This document shows, in pieces, positions 26,697 to 36,815 of a stretch of 64,000 nt of DNA. The DNA comes from Marmoricola sp. URHB0036 (lineage in GTDB: Bacteria; Actinomycetota; Actinomycetes; Propionibacteriales; Nocardioidaceae): assembly GCF_000426045.1 (NCBI RefSeq), contig NZ_AUEP01000004.1, positions 400,942 through 464,941 on the forward strand, in the 5' to 3' direction. How positions within the stretch are numbered: the first letter of the stretch is position 1; each line of letters begins with the position of its first letter. The translations under genes and the position numbers were made by a program. The notes beneath the pieces were generated by a model. It ran no database searches. It was given only the letters and a program-made list of their open reading frames with translations, and had not been told where the DNA came from.

Positions 26697-27032
26697 ATGG
26701 ATCGGAAACGCTGGTGGTGGCTCGTGTCGGCTCTGATCGCTGCCGCGTTGTTGGTCGGCGTCGCTGCTCAGTTGGCATACGTCCATTCGGGGACGGGCCA
26801 TTGGGGGCTCTCTGTCTCGGCGGCCGAAGCACCTTCGCGTGTGCAATATGACGGGCGCTACTACGACCAGGGCGACCGCGCGAAGGTGCCTCACGACGCG
26901 GTGCGTCGCGGTCACACCGACAGTGGAGCCAGCGTGTTCAAGCCCGCCGGCGATGAGAAGACCTTGTCGGTCATCATCTACGTCACCACAGGTGACAAGG
27001 CGTGGAAGTACGGCATCGTCGGCGGCCCATAA
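26697..27032 (+). CDS. Membrane-anchored small protein, unknown
   Basis: 111 residues. A basic start MDRKRWWW and one hydrophobic segment (about 7-27) predict a signal anchor; the rest, with YDGRYYDQGDRAKVP and a beta-rich tail VIIYVTTGDKAWKYGIVGGP, would lie outside the membrane. No cleavage or lipobox site is clear. No known family. Confidence 0.5.
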   Translation: MDRKRWWWLVSALIAAALLVGVAAQLAYVHSGTGHWGLSVSAAEAPSRVQYDGRYYDQGDRAKVPHDAVRRGHTDSGASVFKPAGDEKTLSVIIYVTTGDKAWKYGIVGGP

Positions 27033-27349
27033 GTCACTCGTTCATCGGCATGCCCGCGCGGATTTCGGCCAATGGTTGGGTCGTGCTCGCGAGCTCCCGT
27101 GTGTCATGCGCCTGGCGCTCTCGAAAGAGCGCTCCTGTGACACGAGGCTGCACCTCGACCACCACGAGTTGAGTTGGGTGTTCATCGGCCCTGCTGAAGG
27201 GTGCCCGGGCGCGTACCAGTGAGGCGCCGCACCGACCCAGGCATGACCGGACGAAACGCGGCGAGGGGGTGTTGCACGCAAGAGTTGTGTCACAGAAGGA
27301 CTGGCCACCATTCGTATGACTCAAAGCACGTCCGGCCAGCGGGGTGCGG
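27033..27349. other. Gene-free stretch with one strong hairpin
   Basis: No frame here looks coding on either strand. At 27101-27143 an outer 6-bp pair (GTGTCA / TGACAC) encloses GCGCTCT-CGAA-AGAGCGC (27115-27132), a 7-bp stem with a tetraloop. It could end transcription of the small membrane protein gene. Nothing else is visible. Confidence 0.5.
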
Positions 27350-27691
27350 TCAGTGCTTCCGCGGGGCGTCGATCACGCCGGTGACGGTCAGCACGATCAG
27401 GACGATGCTCATGGCACAGCTGAGGATGCCGAGTACGACGCCGGAGGTGGCGAGCCGCATACCTCCCTGGAGCCCGGCACTGGCCGCGATCTCGGCCCGT
27501 GCCACGCGGCCCAGCACGATGGCGGGCACGCCCATGACGATCCCGATCCCGCAGCAGAAGAGACCCAGGAACACGGCGGCGATGCCGAGCACCAGTGACG
27601 AGGTTGCCTTCCCGTTGGTGACCCGCCGGGCCGGATCGTTCCCCGCGGGTGGCTCCTCGGGGTTCGAGGACGACGCATAGCTCCTGGACAT
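27350..27691 (-). CDS. DUF4190 domain membrane protein
   Basis: 113 residues: a Ser/Pro-rich cytoplasmic start, then two membrane segments (about 32-56 and 84-106) separated by GRVARAEIAASAGLQGG. This is the DUF4190 layout of a Gly/Ala-rich pair of helices. Function of the family is unknown. It is of the same family type as the pseudogene at 25.5 kb and lies 9 bp downstream of the polyprenyl synthase gene on the same strand. Confidence 0.75.
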   Translation of the reverse strand: MSRSYASSSNPEEPPAGNDPARRVTNGKATSSLVLGIAAVFLGLFCCGIGIVMGVPAIVLGRVARAEIAASAGLQGGMRLATSGVVLGILSCAMSIVLIVLTVTGVIDAPRKH

Positions 27692-27700
27692 CGATCGAGG

Positions 27701-28693
27701 TCAGCTCGAGCGGGTCGCGACCGCGTCGGCGAAGGCCTCGAGGGCCGTGCGCACCGTGCTCTCGGGAAGGACCTTGAGCAGGCCCTTGGCCTCGGCCGCC
27801 AGGGACACCACGTAGGCGCGCGCCTCGGCCATCGCCGGGTGGACGCGCAGCAGGGCGAGCGCCTCGGCGTGGGGGGCGTCCTCGGTCAGGTCGGAGCCGA
27901 GCAGCTCGAGCAGCCGCGCGTCCGCCGGGTCGGTCGAGCGCTGGGCGATCAGCACGGGCAGCGTCGGCACACCCTCGCGGAGGTCGGTACCGGGTGTCTT
28001 GCCCGAGTCCTCGGTCTCGGAGACGATGTCGAGGATGTCGTCGGAGAGCTGGAAGGCCACACCGACCTTCTCGCCGTACTCCGTGAGCGCCTCGACGACG
28101 TCGGTCGGTGCGTCGGCGAACATCGCGCCGTAGCGGGCCGAGGTCGCGATCAGCGAACCGGTCTTGCCGGCCACGACGCGCAGGTAGTGCTCGAGCGGGT
28201 CCTGGTCGTCCTGCGGTCCGAGGGTCTCCAGGATCTGTCCCTCGACCAGGCGGGTGAAGGTGCGGGCCTGGAGCCGGACGGCCTCGGGTCCGAGGTCGGC
28301 GGTCAGCTCGGAGGACTTCGAGAACAGGAAGTCACCGGTCAGGATCGCGACGTGGTTGTCCCAGCGGGCGTTGGCCGAGGCGGCACCGCGGCGCAGGTCG
28401 GCCTCGTCCATGACGTCGTCGTGGTAGAGCGACGCGAGGTGGGTCAGCTCGACCACGCACGCCGAGGTGAGCACGCCAGGAGCACCGGCGTCCCCGGTCT
28501 CGGCGGCCAGGAGCACGAGCAACGGCCGGAACCGCCGGCCACCTGCCTCCATCAGGTGCCGCGCCGCCCGGGTCACGAAAGGCGCCTCGCTCTCGACGTG
28601 GTGGAGGAGCGCGTCCTCGACCTCGGCCATGCGGGCGCGCAGGCGCGCCTCGAGGTCGTCGTCGAGGATCGGCACGGCGAGTGCGGAGGTCAT
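27701..28693 (-). CDS. Polyprenyl diphosphate synthase
   Basis: 330 residues from MTSALAVPIL (an in-frame codon at 28726 is possible). All-trans prenyltransferase motifs: first Asp-rich HDDVMDEAD, GRRFRPLLVLLAA upstream, GDFLFSKS, and second Asp-rich QLSDDILDI. Elongates an allylic diphosphate with isopentenyl diphosphate. Lying next to complex I genes and in the same region as menA, it probably makes the menaquinone side chain. It is close behind nuoN and may be read with the nuo operon. Confidence 0.9.
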   Translation of the reverse strand: MTSALAVPILDDDLEARLRARMAEVEDALLHHVESEAPFVTRAARHLMEAGGRRFRPLLVLLAAETGDAGAPGVLTSACVVELTHLASLYHDDVMDEADLRRGAASANARWDNHVAILTGDFLFSKSSELTADLGPEAVRLQARTFTRLVEGQILETLGPQDDQDPLEHYLRVVAGKTGSLIATSARYGAMFADAPTDVVEALTEYGEKVGVAFQLSDDILDIVSETEDSGKTPGTDLREGVPTLPVLIAQRSTDPADARLLELLGSDLTEDAPHAEALALLRVHPAMAEARAYVVSLAAEAKGLLKVLPESTVRTALEAFADAVATRSS

Positions 28694-28745
28694 GCGGAGT
28701 CCCGGGTGGTCGGGTACGACGCGCACGGGCGTCGTACGGAGTGGC

Positions 28746-30338
28746 TCACCTGATGAATACTCCCACGCGACCGAGGAGGTCGATGAGGGCGCCCGGGACC
28801 AGGCCCAGGAGCAGGGTGACCGCCACGCCGACCGCGATGACCGTCCCGGTCAGCACGCTCGGGGTGGTGACGCTCGGGCCCTCGCCGATCGGCTCGGCGA
28901 AGAACATCAGCACGATCACACGGACGTAGAAGTACGCCGCCACCGCCGACATCAGCACCGCCACGACCACCACCGGCCACGCCCCGGCCGACATGGCGGC
29001 TGCGAACACGGCCCACTTGCCGGTGAAGCCGCTGGTCAGCGGGATGCCGGCCATCGCCAGCAGCAGGAACGCGAACAGGCCCGCCACCAGGGGCGACTCC
29101 TTGCCCAGTCCCTGCCAGCGCGACAGGTGGGTGGCCTCGCCACCGGCGTCGCGGACGACCGTGACCAGGGCGAAGGCCGCGAGGGTCGTGAAGCCGTAGG
29201 TGGTCAGGTAGAACAGCACGGCCGAGACACCGGTGAGGCTGCCGCCGGCGACCTCGTTGAGCGACCGGATGCCGAGGAAGCCGGTGAGGATGAAGCCCGC
29301 GTGCGCGATCGAGGAGTAGGCCAGCATCCGCTTGATGTCGGTCTGGGTCAGCGCCAGCACCGAGCCGACCACCATGGTCAGGATCGCGACCACCCAGATC
29401 ATCGGCGTCCAGTCGGTGCGGTTGGCGCCGAAGGCGACGTAGAACAGCCGCAGCAGTGCACCGAACGCGGCCACCTTGGTGGCGGCCGCCATGAACGCGG
29501 TCACGGCCGTCGGAGCGCCCTGGTAGACGTCCGGAGTCCAGGCGTGGAACGGCGCGGCGCCGATCTTGAACAGCAGGCCGACCGAGAGCATGGCGATACC
29601 GCCGAGCAGCAGCCCTTCGCTGCCGGTCGAGCTGACCACCGCCTGCGCGATCTCGGCGAATCCCATCGAGCCGGCGTACCCGTAGACCAGCGCGATGCCG
29701 TAGACGAAGAACCCGGAGCTGAAGGCGCCGAGCAGGAAGTACTTCATCGCGGCTTCCTGGCTCAGCAGCCGCCGGCGACGGGCGAGGCCGCAGAGCAGGT
29801 ACAGCGGCAGCGACAGCACCTCGAGCGCGACGAACATCGTGAGCAGGTCGTTGGACGCCGGGAACATCAGCATGCCGCCGACGGCGAACAGCATCAGCGG
29901 GAAGACCTCGGTGTGCTCGAGGCCCCTCGTCGAGGCCTCGCGCTCCGCCTCGGTGCCGGGCAGCGCCGCGGCCTGGCCGGCGAAGGAGAGTACGCCGCCC
30001 TCGAGGTGGCGTTCGGCGAAGAGCAGCACGCTGAGCACCGCGAGCACCAGGATCAGCAACCAGCAGAACAGCGCCGGTCCGTCCACGGCCAGCGCACCCT
30101 CGGCCACCACCTTGCCGGACTTCGGCGAGTCCGAGCCCGGGTTCAGGTCGAGGAAAACCATCACCGAGGTGACGATCGCGGCGAGCAGCCCGAGCAGGGC
30201 GAGCACGACCTGGACGCCGTAGCGGCGGCGACGCGGGACGAAGGCCTCGACGAGTACGCCGAGCACAGCGACGCCGAGCACGATCAGGATCGGCGAGACC
30301 TGGAAGTACTCGATCTTCGGGGCGTCGAAGCCGTTCAC
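28746..30338 (-). CDS. nuoN: NADH-quinone oxidoreductase subunit N
   Basis: 530 residues, about 14 membrane helices; antiporter-like proton channel subunit. LMFPASNDLLTMFVALEVLSLPLYLL and YSSIAHAGFILTGF carry the conserved charged residues of the proton path. GTG start overlapping the nuoM stop by four bases. Last gene of the complex I operon. Confidence 0.95.
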   Translation of the reverse strand: MNGFDAPKIEYFQVSPILIVLGVAVLGVLVEAFVPRRRRYGVQVVLALLGLLAAIVTSVMVFLDLNPGSDSPKSGKVVAEGALAVDGPALFCWLLILVLAVLSVLLFAERHLEGGVLSFAGQAAALPGTEAEREASTRGLEHTEVFPLMLFAVGGMLMFPASNDLLTMFVALEVLSLPLYLLCGLARRRRLLSQEAAMKYFLLGAFSSGFFVYGIALVYGYAGSMGFAEIAQAVVSSTGSEGLLLGGIAMLSVGLLFKIGAAPFHAWTPDVYQGAPTAVTAFMAAATKVAAFGALLRLFYVAFGANRTDWTPMIWVVAILTMVVGSVLALTQTDIKRMLAYSSIAHAGFILTGFLGIRSLNEVAGGSLTGVSAVLFYLTTYGFTTLAAFALVTVVRDAGGEATHLSRWQGLGKESPLVAGLFAFLLLAMAGIPLTSGFTGKWAVFAAAMSAGAWPVVVVAVLMSAVAAYFYVRVIVLMFFAEPIGEGPSVTTPSVLTGTVIAVGVAVTLLLGLVPGALIDLLGRVGVFIR

Positions 30339-31867
30339 TTCTGGGCCTCCCCTTCAGTCACGGCCGGTTTCGGATCGCTCGTGCCCACCTGCGACATGGT
30401 GTGGTCGACGGACGGGTTGATCACGGAGAGCAGGGGCTTCGGGAAGAACCCGAGCACCAGGATCAGCAGCAGCAGCGGTGCGACCGCGAAGATCTCGCGC
30501 GAGTTGAGGTCGCGCATCCCGACGACGCCCTCACGGACGGGGCCGGTCATGATGCGCTGGTACATCCAGAGGATGTAGATCGCGACCAGGACAATCCCGA
30601 GCACCGCGAACGAGGCGGCCCACGGCGAGTGCACGAACGCGCCGACCATGACGAGCAGCTCGGAGACGAACGGCGACAGGCCGGGCAACGAGAGTGCGGA
30701 CAGGCCGGAGACCAGGAACAACCCGGCGAGCACGGGCGCGACCTTCTCGACACCTCCGAAGTCGCCGATCTCTGCCGAGCCGCGCCTCCTGATCAGGTAG
30801 CCGGAGACCAGGAACAGCGCGGCCGTGGAGAGGCCGTGGTTGAACATGTAGAGGTTGGCGCCCGACAGGCCCTGGCTGTTCATCACGAAGATGCCCAGCA
30901 CGATGAAGCCGAAGTGGCTCACCGACGAGTACGCGATCAGGCGTGGGATGTTCGAGGACCCGATCGCCATCATCGCGCCGTACAGGATGCTGAAGATGGC
31001 AAGTACGACGACCACGGGTGTCGCCCACCTCGACGCCTCGGGGAACAGCTCGAGGCAGAACCGGATCATCCCGAAGGTGCCGATCTTGTCGAGCACGCTG
31101 ACCAGCAGCACCGAGGTGCCGGGTGTCGCGTTCTCCGCGGTGTCCGGCAGCCAGGTGTGCACCGGGAACATCGGCGCCTTGATCGCGAAGGCGATGAAGA
31201 AGCCGAGGAACATCCAGCGACCCACGTCGGTGCCGAAGTCGATCTTGGACAGCTCCGAGACGAGGTACGTCGGTCCGCCCTTCGTCTTCGCCGACTCGAC
31301 GTAGAGGCCGACCACCGAGGCGAGCATGACCAGTCCGCCGAGCAGCGAGTAGAGCAGGAACTTCACCGCGGCCTTCACGCGCTGCGGACCGCCGTACCCC
31401 GCGACCAGGAAGTAGACCGGGATCAGCGTCGCCTCGAAGAAGACGTAGAAGAGGAACACGTCGGTGGCCGCGAACACCCCGATGGAGAGGCCCTCGAGGG
31501 CGAGGATCCAAGCGAAGAAGCCCTTCGCGCCCCACGCGCCGTGGTCGCCGTCGTTCCACGACGCCAGCATCACGATGGGGGTCAGGATCACCGTCAGCAT
31601 CACCAGCGCCAGGCCGAGGCCGTCGAGCCCCAGGGCGTAGTGGGCGCCGAACAGCTTGATCCAGACGACGTCCTCCTCGTACTGGTAGCCGCCGCCTGGC
31701 TCGTAGCCGATGGCGAGGGCGATGCCGAGCAGCAGCGTCACGACCGAGAAGCCGATCGCCACCTGCTTGGACAGGCTGGAGGACGTGCGGGCAGGCAAGA
31801 ACGTCAGCACGACCGACCCGAGGATCGGGATCAGCAGCAGGATGGTCAGCCAGGGAGCGTTGTTCAT
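30335..31867 (-). CDS. nuoM: NADH-quinone oxidoreductase subunit M
   Basis: 510 residues, about 14 membrane helices. FYVFFEATLIPVYFLV (key Glu), LPDTAENATPGTSVLLV and YSSVSHFGFIVLG are antiporter-like subunit motifs. Proton-pumping subunit in the membrane arm. Overlaps both neighbours by four bases. Confidence 0.96.
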   Translation of the reverse strand: MNNAPWLTILLLIPILGSVVLTFLPARTSSSLSKQVAIGFSVVTLLLGIALAIGYEPGGGYQYEEDVVWIKLFGAHYALGLDGLGLALVMLTVILTPIVMLASWNDGDHGAWGAKGFFAWILALEGLSIGVFAATDVFLFYVFFEATLIPVYFLVAGYGGPQRVKAAVKFLLYSLLGGLVMLASVVGLYVESAKTKGGPTYLVSELSKIDFGTDVGRWMFLGFFIAFAIKAPMFPVHTWLPDTAENATPGTSVLLVSVLDKIGTFGMIRFCLELFPEASRWATPVVVVLAIFSILYGAMMAIGSSNIPRLIAYSSVSHFGFIVLGIFVMNSQGLSGANLYMFNHGLSTAALFLVSGYLIRRRGSAEIGDFGGVEKVAPVLAGLFLVSGLSALSLPGLSPFVSELLVMVGAFVHSPWAASFAVLGIVLVAIYILWMYQRIMTGPVREGVVGMRDLNSREIFAVAPLLLLILVLGFFPKPLLSVINPSVDHTMSQVGTSDPKPAVTEGEAQK

Positions 31868-33822
31868 CCGAGATTCACCACCAGGAGCGCGAGGAGGACG
31901 AGCGCGGCACCGCCGAGCAGTCCGAGCGCGTAGGAGCGGACGAAACCGTTCTGGGCCAGTCGCAGCCGGCCGGAGAGGCCGCGGAACGCGGAGGCGGTAC
32001 CCATGGCCCCGCCGTCGACGAAGCCGTTGTCGAAGGCCGCCAGCCCGACGTTGAAGCGCTTGCCGGGGCCGACGATGATCGCGTCGTTGAAGGCGTCACC
32101 GTAGAGCTCGTTGCGGCCGGCGGTGGTGAACACCGAGACCTTGGTCGGCGCGGTCCGCGGCACGTCGCGCCGCGAGAAGACCATCCAGGCGATGGCGACG
32201 CCGACCGCGACGACGAGCACAGCGATCACGCTGAGCACGACGGCCGGGAGCGGCGGTTCCTCGTGGGGGGCGACACCGGTGACCGGCGAGAGGAAGTCGA
32301 CGATCCAGTCGTTGAGCAGCAGCAGGCCACCGAGCAGCGACAGGGCGGCGAGGACCATCAGCGGGATCGTCATCACCTTCGGCGACTCGTGCGGGTGTAC
32401 GCCGTCCTCCCAGCGTGACTTGCCGAAGAACGTCATCAGCATCAACCGGGTCATGTAGAAGCCGGTGACGCCGGCACCGAAGAGTGCGCACAGTCCGAGC
32501 CAGACGTTCTGGGTCAGCGCGACCTCGATGATCTTGTCCTTGGACCAGAACCCGTCGAAGCCGGGGAACCCGATGATCGCGAGGTAGCCCATCGTGAAGG
32601 TCAGGAAGGTCACCGGCATCGCCTTGCGCAGGGCGCCGTAGTGGCGCATGTCGACGTCGTCGTTGGTGCCGTGCATGACCGACCCGGCTCCGAGGAACAT
32701 GTTGGCCTTGAAGAACCCGTGCATGAGCAGGTGGAAGATCGCGAACGCGTAGCCGGCCACGCCGAGGCCGGCGGCCAGGACCATGTAGCCGATCTGGCTC
32801 ATCGTCGAGCCGGCGAGGACCTTCTTGATGTCGTCCTTGGCGCACCCGATCCAGGCACCCATCAGCAGCGTGATGGTGCCGATGACGGCGACGGCTAGGC
32901 GGGCGTCGGAGGTGTACTCGAAGATGAACTGCGAGCGCACGATCAGGTAGACACCGGCGGTCACCATCGTCGCCGCGTGGATCAGCGCCGATACGGGGGT
33001 CGGGCCCTCCATGGCGTCCAGCAGCCAGGTCTGCAGCGGGAACTGCGCCGACTTTCCGCAGGCGGCCAGGAGCAGGAGCAGGCCGATGGCGGTCATCACT
33101 CCGCCCGAGGCGCCGGAGGTCAGCTCGGAGACCCGGGCGAAGGACGTCGTACCGAAGGTGGCGAAGATGAGCCCGACGCCGAGCGAGAGCCCGATGTCAC
33201 CGACCCGGTTGATCACGAAGGCCTTCTTGGCGGCGGCCGCGGCGGTCGGCTTGTACTGCCAGAAGCCGATCAGCAGGTACGACGCCAGGCCGACGCCCTC
33301 CCAGCCGAGGAAGACACCCACGTAGTCGGAGGCGAGGACCAGCATCAGCATGGCCGCGACGAACAGGTTGAGGTAGCCGAAGAACCGGCGACGCCTCTCG
33401 TCGTGCTCCATGTAGCCGATCGAGTAGACGTGGATCAGCCCGCCGACGCCGGTGATCAGCAGCAGGAACAGCGCCGACAGCGGGTCGTAGAGCAACCCGA
33501 ACTGCACCTTCCAGTCACCGGTGCTGAACCACGTCCAGAGGTCGAGGCCGACCTGCCGGTCGGAGGCGTCGCGACCCAGGATCGTGATGAACAGGATCAC
33601 TGAGCACACGAAGGACGCGGCCACGGTGAGGCACCCGAGCAGATGGCCCCAGCGGTCGGTCAGCCGGCCGCCGAGCAGCAGCACCGCGGCACCGAAGGCC
33701 GGCAGCGCGATGACGAGCACCAACGGCAGGGCCATCGACCCGGCCGCGCCGGGATCGACGACGGGAACGTGGTGCCCTTCCTCGGCGAGCACGCTCATGG
33801 CAGATGAGATCAAGGCGGTCAC
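31864..33822 (-). CDS. nuoL: NADH-quinone oxidoreductase subunit L
   Basis: 652 residues; the largest antiporter-like subunit, with LGWEGVGLASYLLIGFW, LLDAMEGPTPVSALIHAATMV and the long C-terminal lateral helix region. The GTG start directly follows the nuoK stop; ATG at 33798 (MSVLAEEGHH) is a good alternative start. Confidence 0.95.
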   Translation of the reverse strand: MTALISSAMSVLAEEGHHVPVVDPGAAGSMALPLVLVIALPAFGAAVLLLGGRLTDRWGHLLGCLTVAASFVCSVILFITILGRDASDRQVGLDLWTWFSTGDWKVQFGLLYDPLSALFLLLITGVGGLIHVYSIGYMEHDERRRRFFGYLNLFVAAMLMLVLASDYVGVFLGWEGVGLASYLLIGFWQYKPTAAAAAKKAFVINRVGDIGLSLGVGLIFATFGTTSFARVSELTSGASGGVMTAIGLLLLLAACGKSAQFPLQTWLLDAMEGPTPVSALIHAATMVTAGVYLIVRSQFIFEYTSDARLAVAVIGTITLLMGAWIGCAKDDIKKVLAGSTMSQIGYMVLAAGLGVAGYAFAIFHLLMHGFFKANMFLGAGSVMHGTNDDVDMRHYGALRKAMPVTFLTFTMGYLAIIGFPGFDGFWSKDKIIEVALTQNVWLGLCALFGAGVTGFYMTRLMLMTFFGKSRWEDGVHPHESPKVMTIPLMVLAALSLLGGLLLLNDWIVDFLSPVTGVAPHEEPPLPAVVLSVIAVLVVAVGVAIAWMVFSRRDVPRTAPTKVSVFTTAGRNELYGDAFNDAIIVGPGKRFNVGLAAFDNGFVDGGAMGTASAFRGLSGRLRLAQNGFVRSYALGLLGGAALVLLALLVVNLG

Positions 33823-34122
33823 CTAGTACTTGAGGAGGCTGGCGTCGTCGACCGAGGCCGACCGACGCGTGCGGAAGATGGTCATGATGATCGCGAGCCC
33901 GACGACCACCTCGGCGGCGGCCACGACCATCACGAAGAACGCCGCGATCTGGCCGTCGAGGTTGCCGTTGACCCGCGAGAACGTCACGAGCGCGAGGTTG
34001 CTGGCGTTGAGCATCAGCTCGACGCACATGAACACCACGATGGCGTTGCGCCGGGTGAGCACGCCGACGGCGCCGATCGTGAACAGGATCGCGGACAGCA
34101 CGATGAAGGGGGTGGCGCTCAT
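33823..34122 (-). CDS. nuoK: NADH-quinone oxidoreductase subunit K
   Basis: 99 residues, the standard length, with three membrane helices. [17 protein letters not shown] has the conserved membrane Glu, and [17 protein letters not shown] a second one. Starts about 85 bp after nuoJ, the only sizeable gap in the nuoJ-N stretch. Confidence 0.96.
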   Translation of the reverse strand: MSATPFIVLSAILFTIGAVGVLTRRNAIVVFMCVELMLNASNLALVTFSRVNGNLDGQIAAFFVMVVAAAEVVVGLAIIMTIFRTRRSASVDDASLLKY

Positions 34123-34207
34123 ACGGGGTCCCCGATCGAGTGTGAGCGGAGCTGCAAGGCAACCCGCGCCAGTGCAGGGCCTCGGAGCGAGCAGTCGATT
34201 GGGGTGT

Positions 34208-35002
34208 TCATCTGCCGGAACCTCCCTGGTCGGCGGAGTCGTCACGGGGCGGCACCGACGTGTCGTCGCCTCCGATGCGCTCGACCTGGGTGGCACTGCC
34301 CGGCGACCGGTTGACCGAGCCGCGGGCCGCGAGCACGCGCGAGATCGAGGCCTCCGACACACTGCCGTCCGGCAACAGCGCCGGAGTGTCGACCGCGTTG
34401 TGGCGGGCGAAGACTCCGGGTGGAGGCAGCGGGCCGAGGTGCTTGCCGTGCTCGGCGTAGTCGCGCATCCGCTGCGCGGCGGCAGCACGCTGCGTCGGCT
34501 TCGGGGTGAGGCGTTCGCGGTGAGCGAGCACCATCGCGCCGAGGGCGGCGGTGATCAGCAGCGCCGAGGTGACCTCGAAGGCGAAGACGTACTTGGTGAA
34601 CAGCACCTGGGCGATCGCCGGGACGTTGCCGTCCTCGTTGGCCTTGGTCAGGCCGGTGACCGCGCCGATGCCCACCTGGGCGACACCGAGCACGAGGGTC
34701 ACCCCGAAGACCAGGCCGAAGCCGGCGGCCAGCAGGCGCTGGCCGCGGATCGTCTCCACGACCGAGTCGGAGGCATCGACGCCGACGAGCATCAGCACGA
34801 ACAGGAACAGCATCAGGATGGCGCCGGTGTAGACGATGATCTGCACCGCGAACAGGAAGGGCGCGTCCTGCACGGCGTACAGCACCGCCAGGCTGATCAT
34901 CACGACCGCGAGCAGCAGGGCGCAGTGCACGGCCTTGCGGGCGAACAGCAGCCCCAGCGCGCAGACCACCATGATCGGGGCCAGTATCCAGAAGGCGGTC
35001 AT
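34208..35002 (-). CDS. nuoJ: NADH-quinone oxidoreductase subunit J
   Basis: 264 residues, five membrane helices in the first 165, including [19 protein letters not shown], the conserved helix with the pi-bulge. The C-terminal 100 residues are a hydrophilic, Arg/Ser-rich tail longer than in E. coli NuoJ but common in actinobacteria. Overlaps nuoI by four bases. Confidence 0.95.
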   Translation of the reverse strand: MTAFWILAPIMVVCALGLLFARKAVHCALLLAVVMISLAVLYAVQDAPFLFAVQIIVYTGAILMLFLFVLMLVGVDASDSVVETIRGQRLLAAGFGLVFGVTLVLGVAQVGIGAVTGLTKANEDGNVPAIAQVLFTKYVFAFEVTSALLITAALGAMVLAHRERLTPKPTQRAAAAQRMRDYAEHGKHLGPLPPPGVFARHNAVDTPALLPDGSVSEASISRVLAARGSVNRSPGSATQVERIGGDDTSVPPRDDSADQGGSGR

Positions 35003-35550
35003 GCGCTGCCCTCCTCGTGCTGGACCTCGTCCTGGCGACGCAGGGTGCCGCGGTAGTAGTCGCCCTCGTCCTGGCCGAGCTTCATCGGGTGCGGCGGCTG
35101 CTCCATGCCCGGCAGCAGCGGGGCGAGCAGGTCCTGCTTCTCGTAGATCAGGTCGGCGCGGTTGTTGTCGGCCAGCTCGTACTCGTTGGTCATGGTCAGC
35201 GCACGGGTCGGGCACGCCTCGATGCACAGCCCGCACAGGATGCAGCGCAGGTAGTTGATCTGGTAGACGCGGCCGTAGCGCTCACCGGGACTGAACCGCT
35301 CGTCCTCGGTGTTCGACGCGCCCTCGACGTAGATGGCGTCGGCCGGGCAGGCCCAGGCGCACAGCTCGCAGCCGACGCACTTCTCGAGGCCGTCGGGCCA
35401 GCGGTTGAGCTGGTGGCGTCCGTGGAAGCGTGGCGCTGTCGGGTTCTTCTCGAACGGGTACTGCTCCGTGACGACCTTGCGGAACATCGTCCGGAACGTG
35501 ACTCCGAACCCGGCGACCGGGTCCCAGAGCTGCTCCTTCAGGGTCGCCAT
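34999..35550 (-). CDS. nuoI: NADH-quinone oxidoreductase subunit I
   Basis: 183 residues with two [4Fe-4S] motifs, [14 protein letters not shown] and [13 protein letters not shown], carrying clusters N6a and N6b between the peripheral arm and the quinone site. ATG overlaps the nuoH stop. Confidence 0.97.
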   Translation of the reverse strand: MATLKEQLWDPVAGFGVTFRTMFRKVVTEQYPFEKNPTAPRFHGRHQLNRWPDGLEKCVGCELCAWACPADAIYVEGASNTEDERFSPGERYGRVYQINYLRCILCGLCIEACPTRALTMTNEYELADNNRADLIYEKQDLLAPLLPGMEQPPHPMKLGQDEGDYYRGTLRRQDEVQHEEGSA

Positions 35551-36815
35551 CAGCGCTGCCCTCCTGTGTAGTCGTGGTCGGAGCCGACCGGCATCGGCGG
35601 CACCGGGTAGCCGCCGGCGAACGCGTCGAAGTCCTCGTCCTCGGACGCCTCGGCCTCGGGTTCGCGGTCCGGGATGAACATCAGCGCGACGAACGCGACG
35701 AGGAGTACGGCGGCCCCGCCGATCAGCCAAGCGCGGTCGATGCCTCCCCGCAGGTCGATCACCCGGACGGTGGCGACCAGCAGGATCCAGACGATCGAGC
35801 CCGGGATCAGCCACTTCCACCCGAAGGCCATGAACTGGTCGTAGCGCAGCCGCGGCAGCGAACCGCGCAGCCAGATGAAGATGAAGATGAAGAACAGCAC
35901 CTTGCCCATGAACCACAGGAACGGCCAGTAGCCCTCGTTGGCGCCTGGCCAGAAGGTGTCGATCCAGAACGGTGCCCGCCAGCCGCCGAGGAACAACGTG
36001 GTGGCGAGGGCCGAGACGGTGGCCATGTTGATGTACTCGGCCAGGAAGAACAGCGCGAACTTCAGCGAGGAGTACTCGGTGTGGAAGCCACCGACGAGCT
36101 CGCCCTCGGCCTCGGGCAGGTCGAACGGCGCCCGGTTGGTCTCACCGATCATCGCGATCACGTAGATCACGAACGACGGGATCAGCGTGAACGCGAACCA
36201 CACGTCCTTCTGCGACTCGACGATCTCGGAGGTCGACATGGAGCCGGCGTGGAGGAAGACCGCGACCAGCGCGAGCCCCATCGCGACCTCGTAGGAGATC
36301 ATCTGCGCGCTCGACCGCAGCCCACCGAGCAGTGAGTACGTCGACCCGCTGGACCAGCCGCCGAGCACGATGCCGTAAATGCCGATCGAGGCGATCGCCA
36401 TCACGAAGATGACCGCGACCGGCATGTCCGTGAGCTGGAGCGGCGTCTCCTGCCCGAACATGTGCACGACCGGGCCGAACGGGATCACCGAGAAGGTCAC
36501 GAAGGCCGGCACCGTCGCGATGACCGGCGCGAGGACGAAGACCAGCTTGTCGGCCGCCTTCGGGATGATGTCTTCCTTGAGGGCGAGCTTCACCCCGTCG
36601 GCGAGGCTCTGCAACAGGCCGAACGGACCGTGCACGTTGGGACCGATGCGGTGCTGCATCCGCGCGACCACGCGGCGCTCCCACCAGATGTTGAACAGGG
36701 TGAGCAGCACCAGGATCACGAAGATCAGCACTGCCTTGATGATGATGATCCACCACACGTCGTGGCCGAAGGCCCCGAGGCCGGCGCTGGTGTCGAGCGG
36801 GATCAGGGCACTCAC
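35550..36815 (-). CDS. nuoH: NADH-quinone oxidoreductase subunit H
   Basis: 421 residues, about eight membrane helices. [21 protein letters not shown] and [20 protein letters not shown] form the quinone channel entrance. A hydrophilic Asp/Glu-rich C-terminal tail (from about 375) is extra compared with E. coli. GTG start overlaps the nuoG stop. Confidence 0.96.
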   Translation of the reverse strand: MSALIPLDTSAGLGAFGHDVWWIIIIKAVLIFVILVLLTLFNIWWERRVVARMQHRIGPNVHGPFGLLQSLADGVKLALKEDIIPKAADKLVFVLAPVIATVPAFVTFSVIPFGPVVHMFGQETPLQLTDMPVAVIFVMAIASIGIYGIVLGGWSSGSTYSLLGGLRSSAQMISYEVAMGLALVAVFLHAGSMSTSEIVESQKDVWFAFTLIPSFVIYVIAMIGETNRAPFDLPEAEGELVGGFHTEYSSLKFALFFLAEYINMATVSALATTLFLGGWRAPFWIDTFWPGANEGYWPFLWFMGKVLFFIFIFIWLRGSLPRLRYDQFMAFGWKWLIPGSIVWILLVATVRVIDLRGGIDRAWLIGGAAVLLVAFVALMFIPDREPEAEASEDEDFDAFAGGYPVPPMPVGSDHDYTGGQR

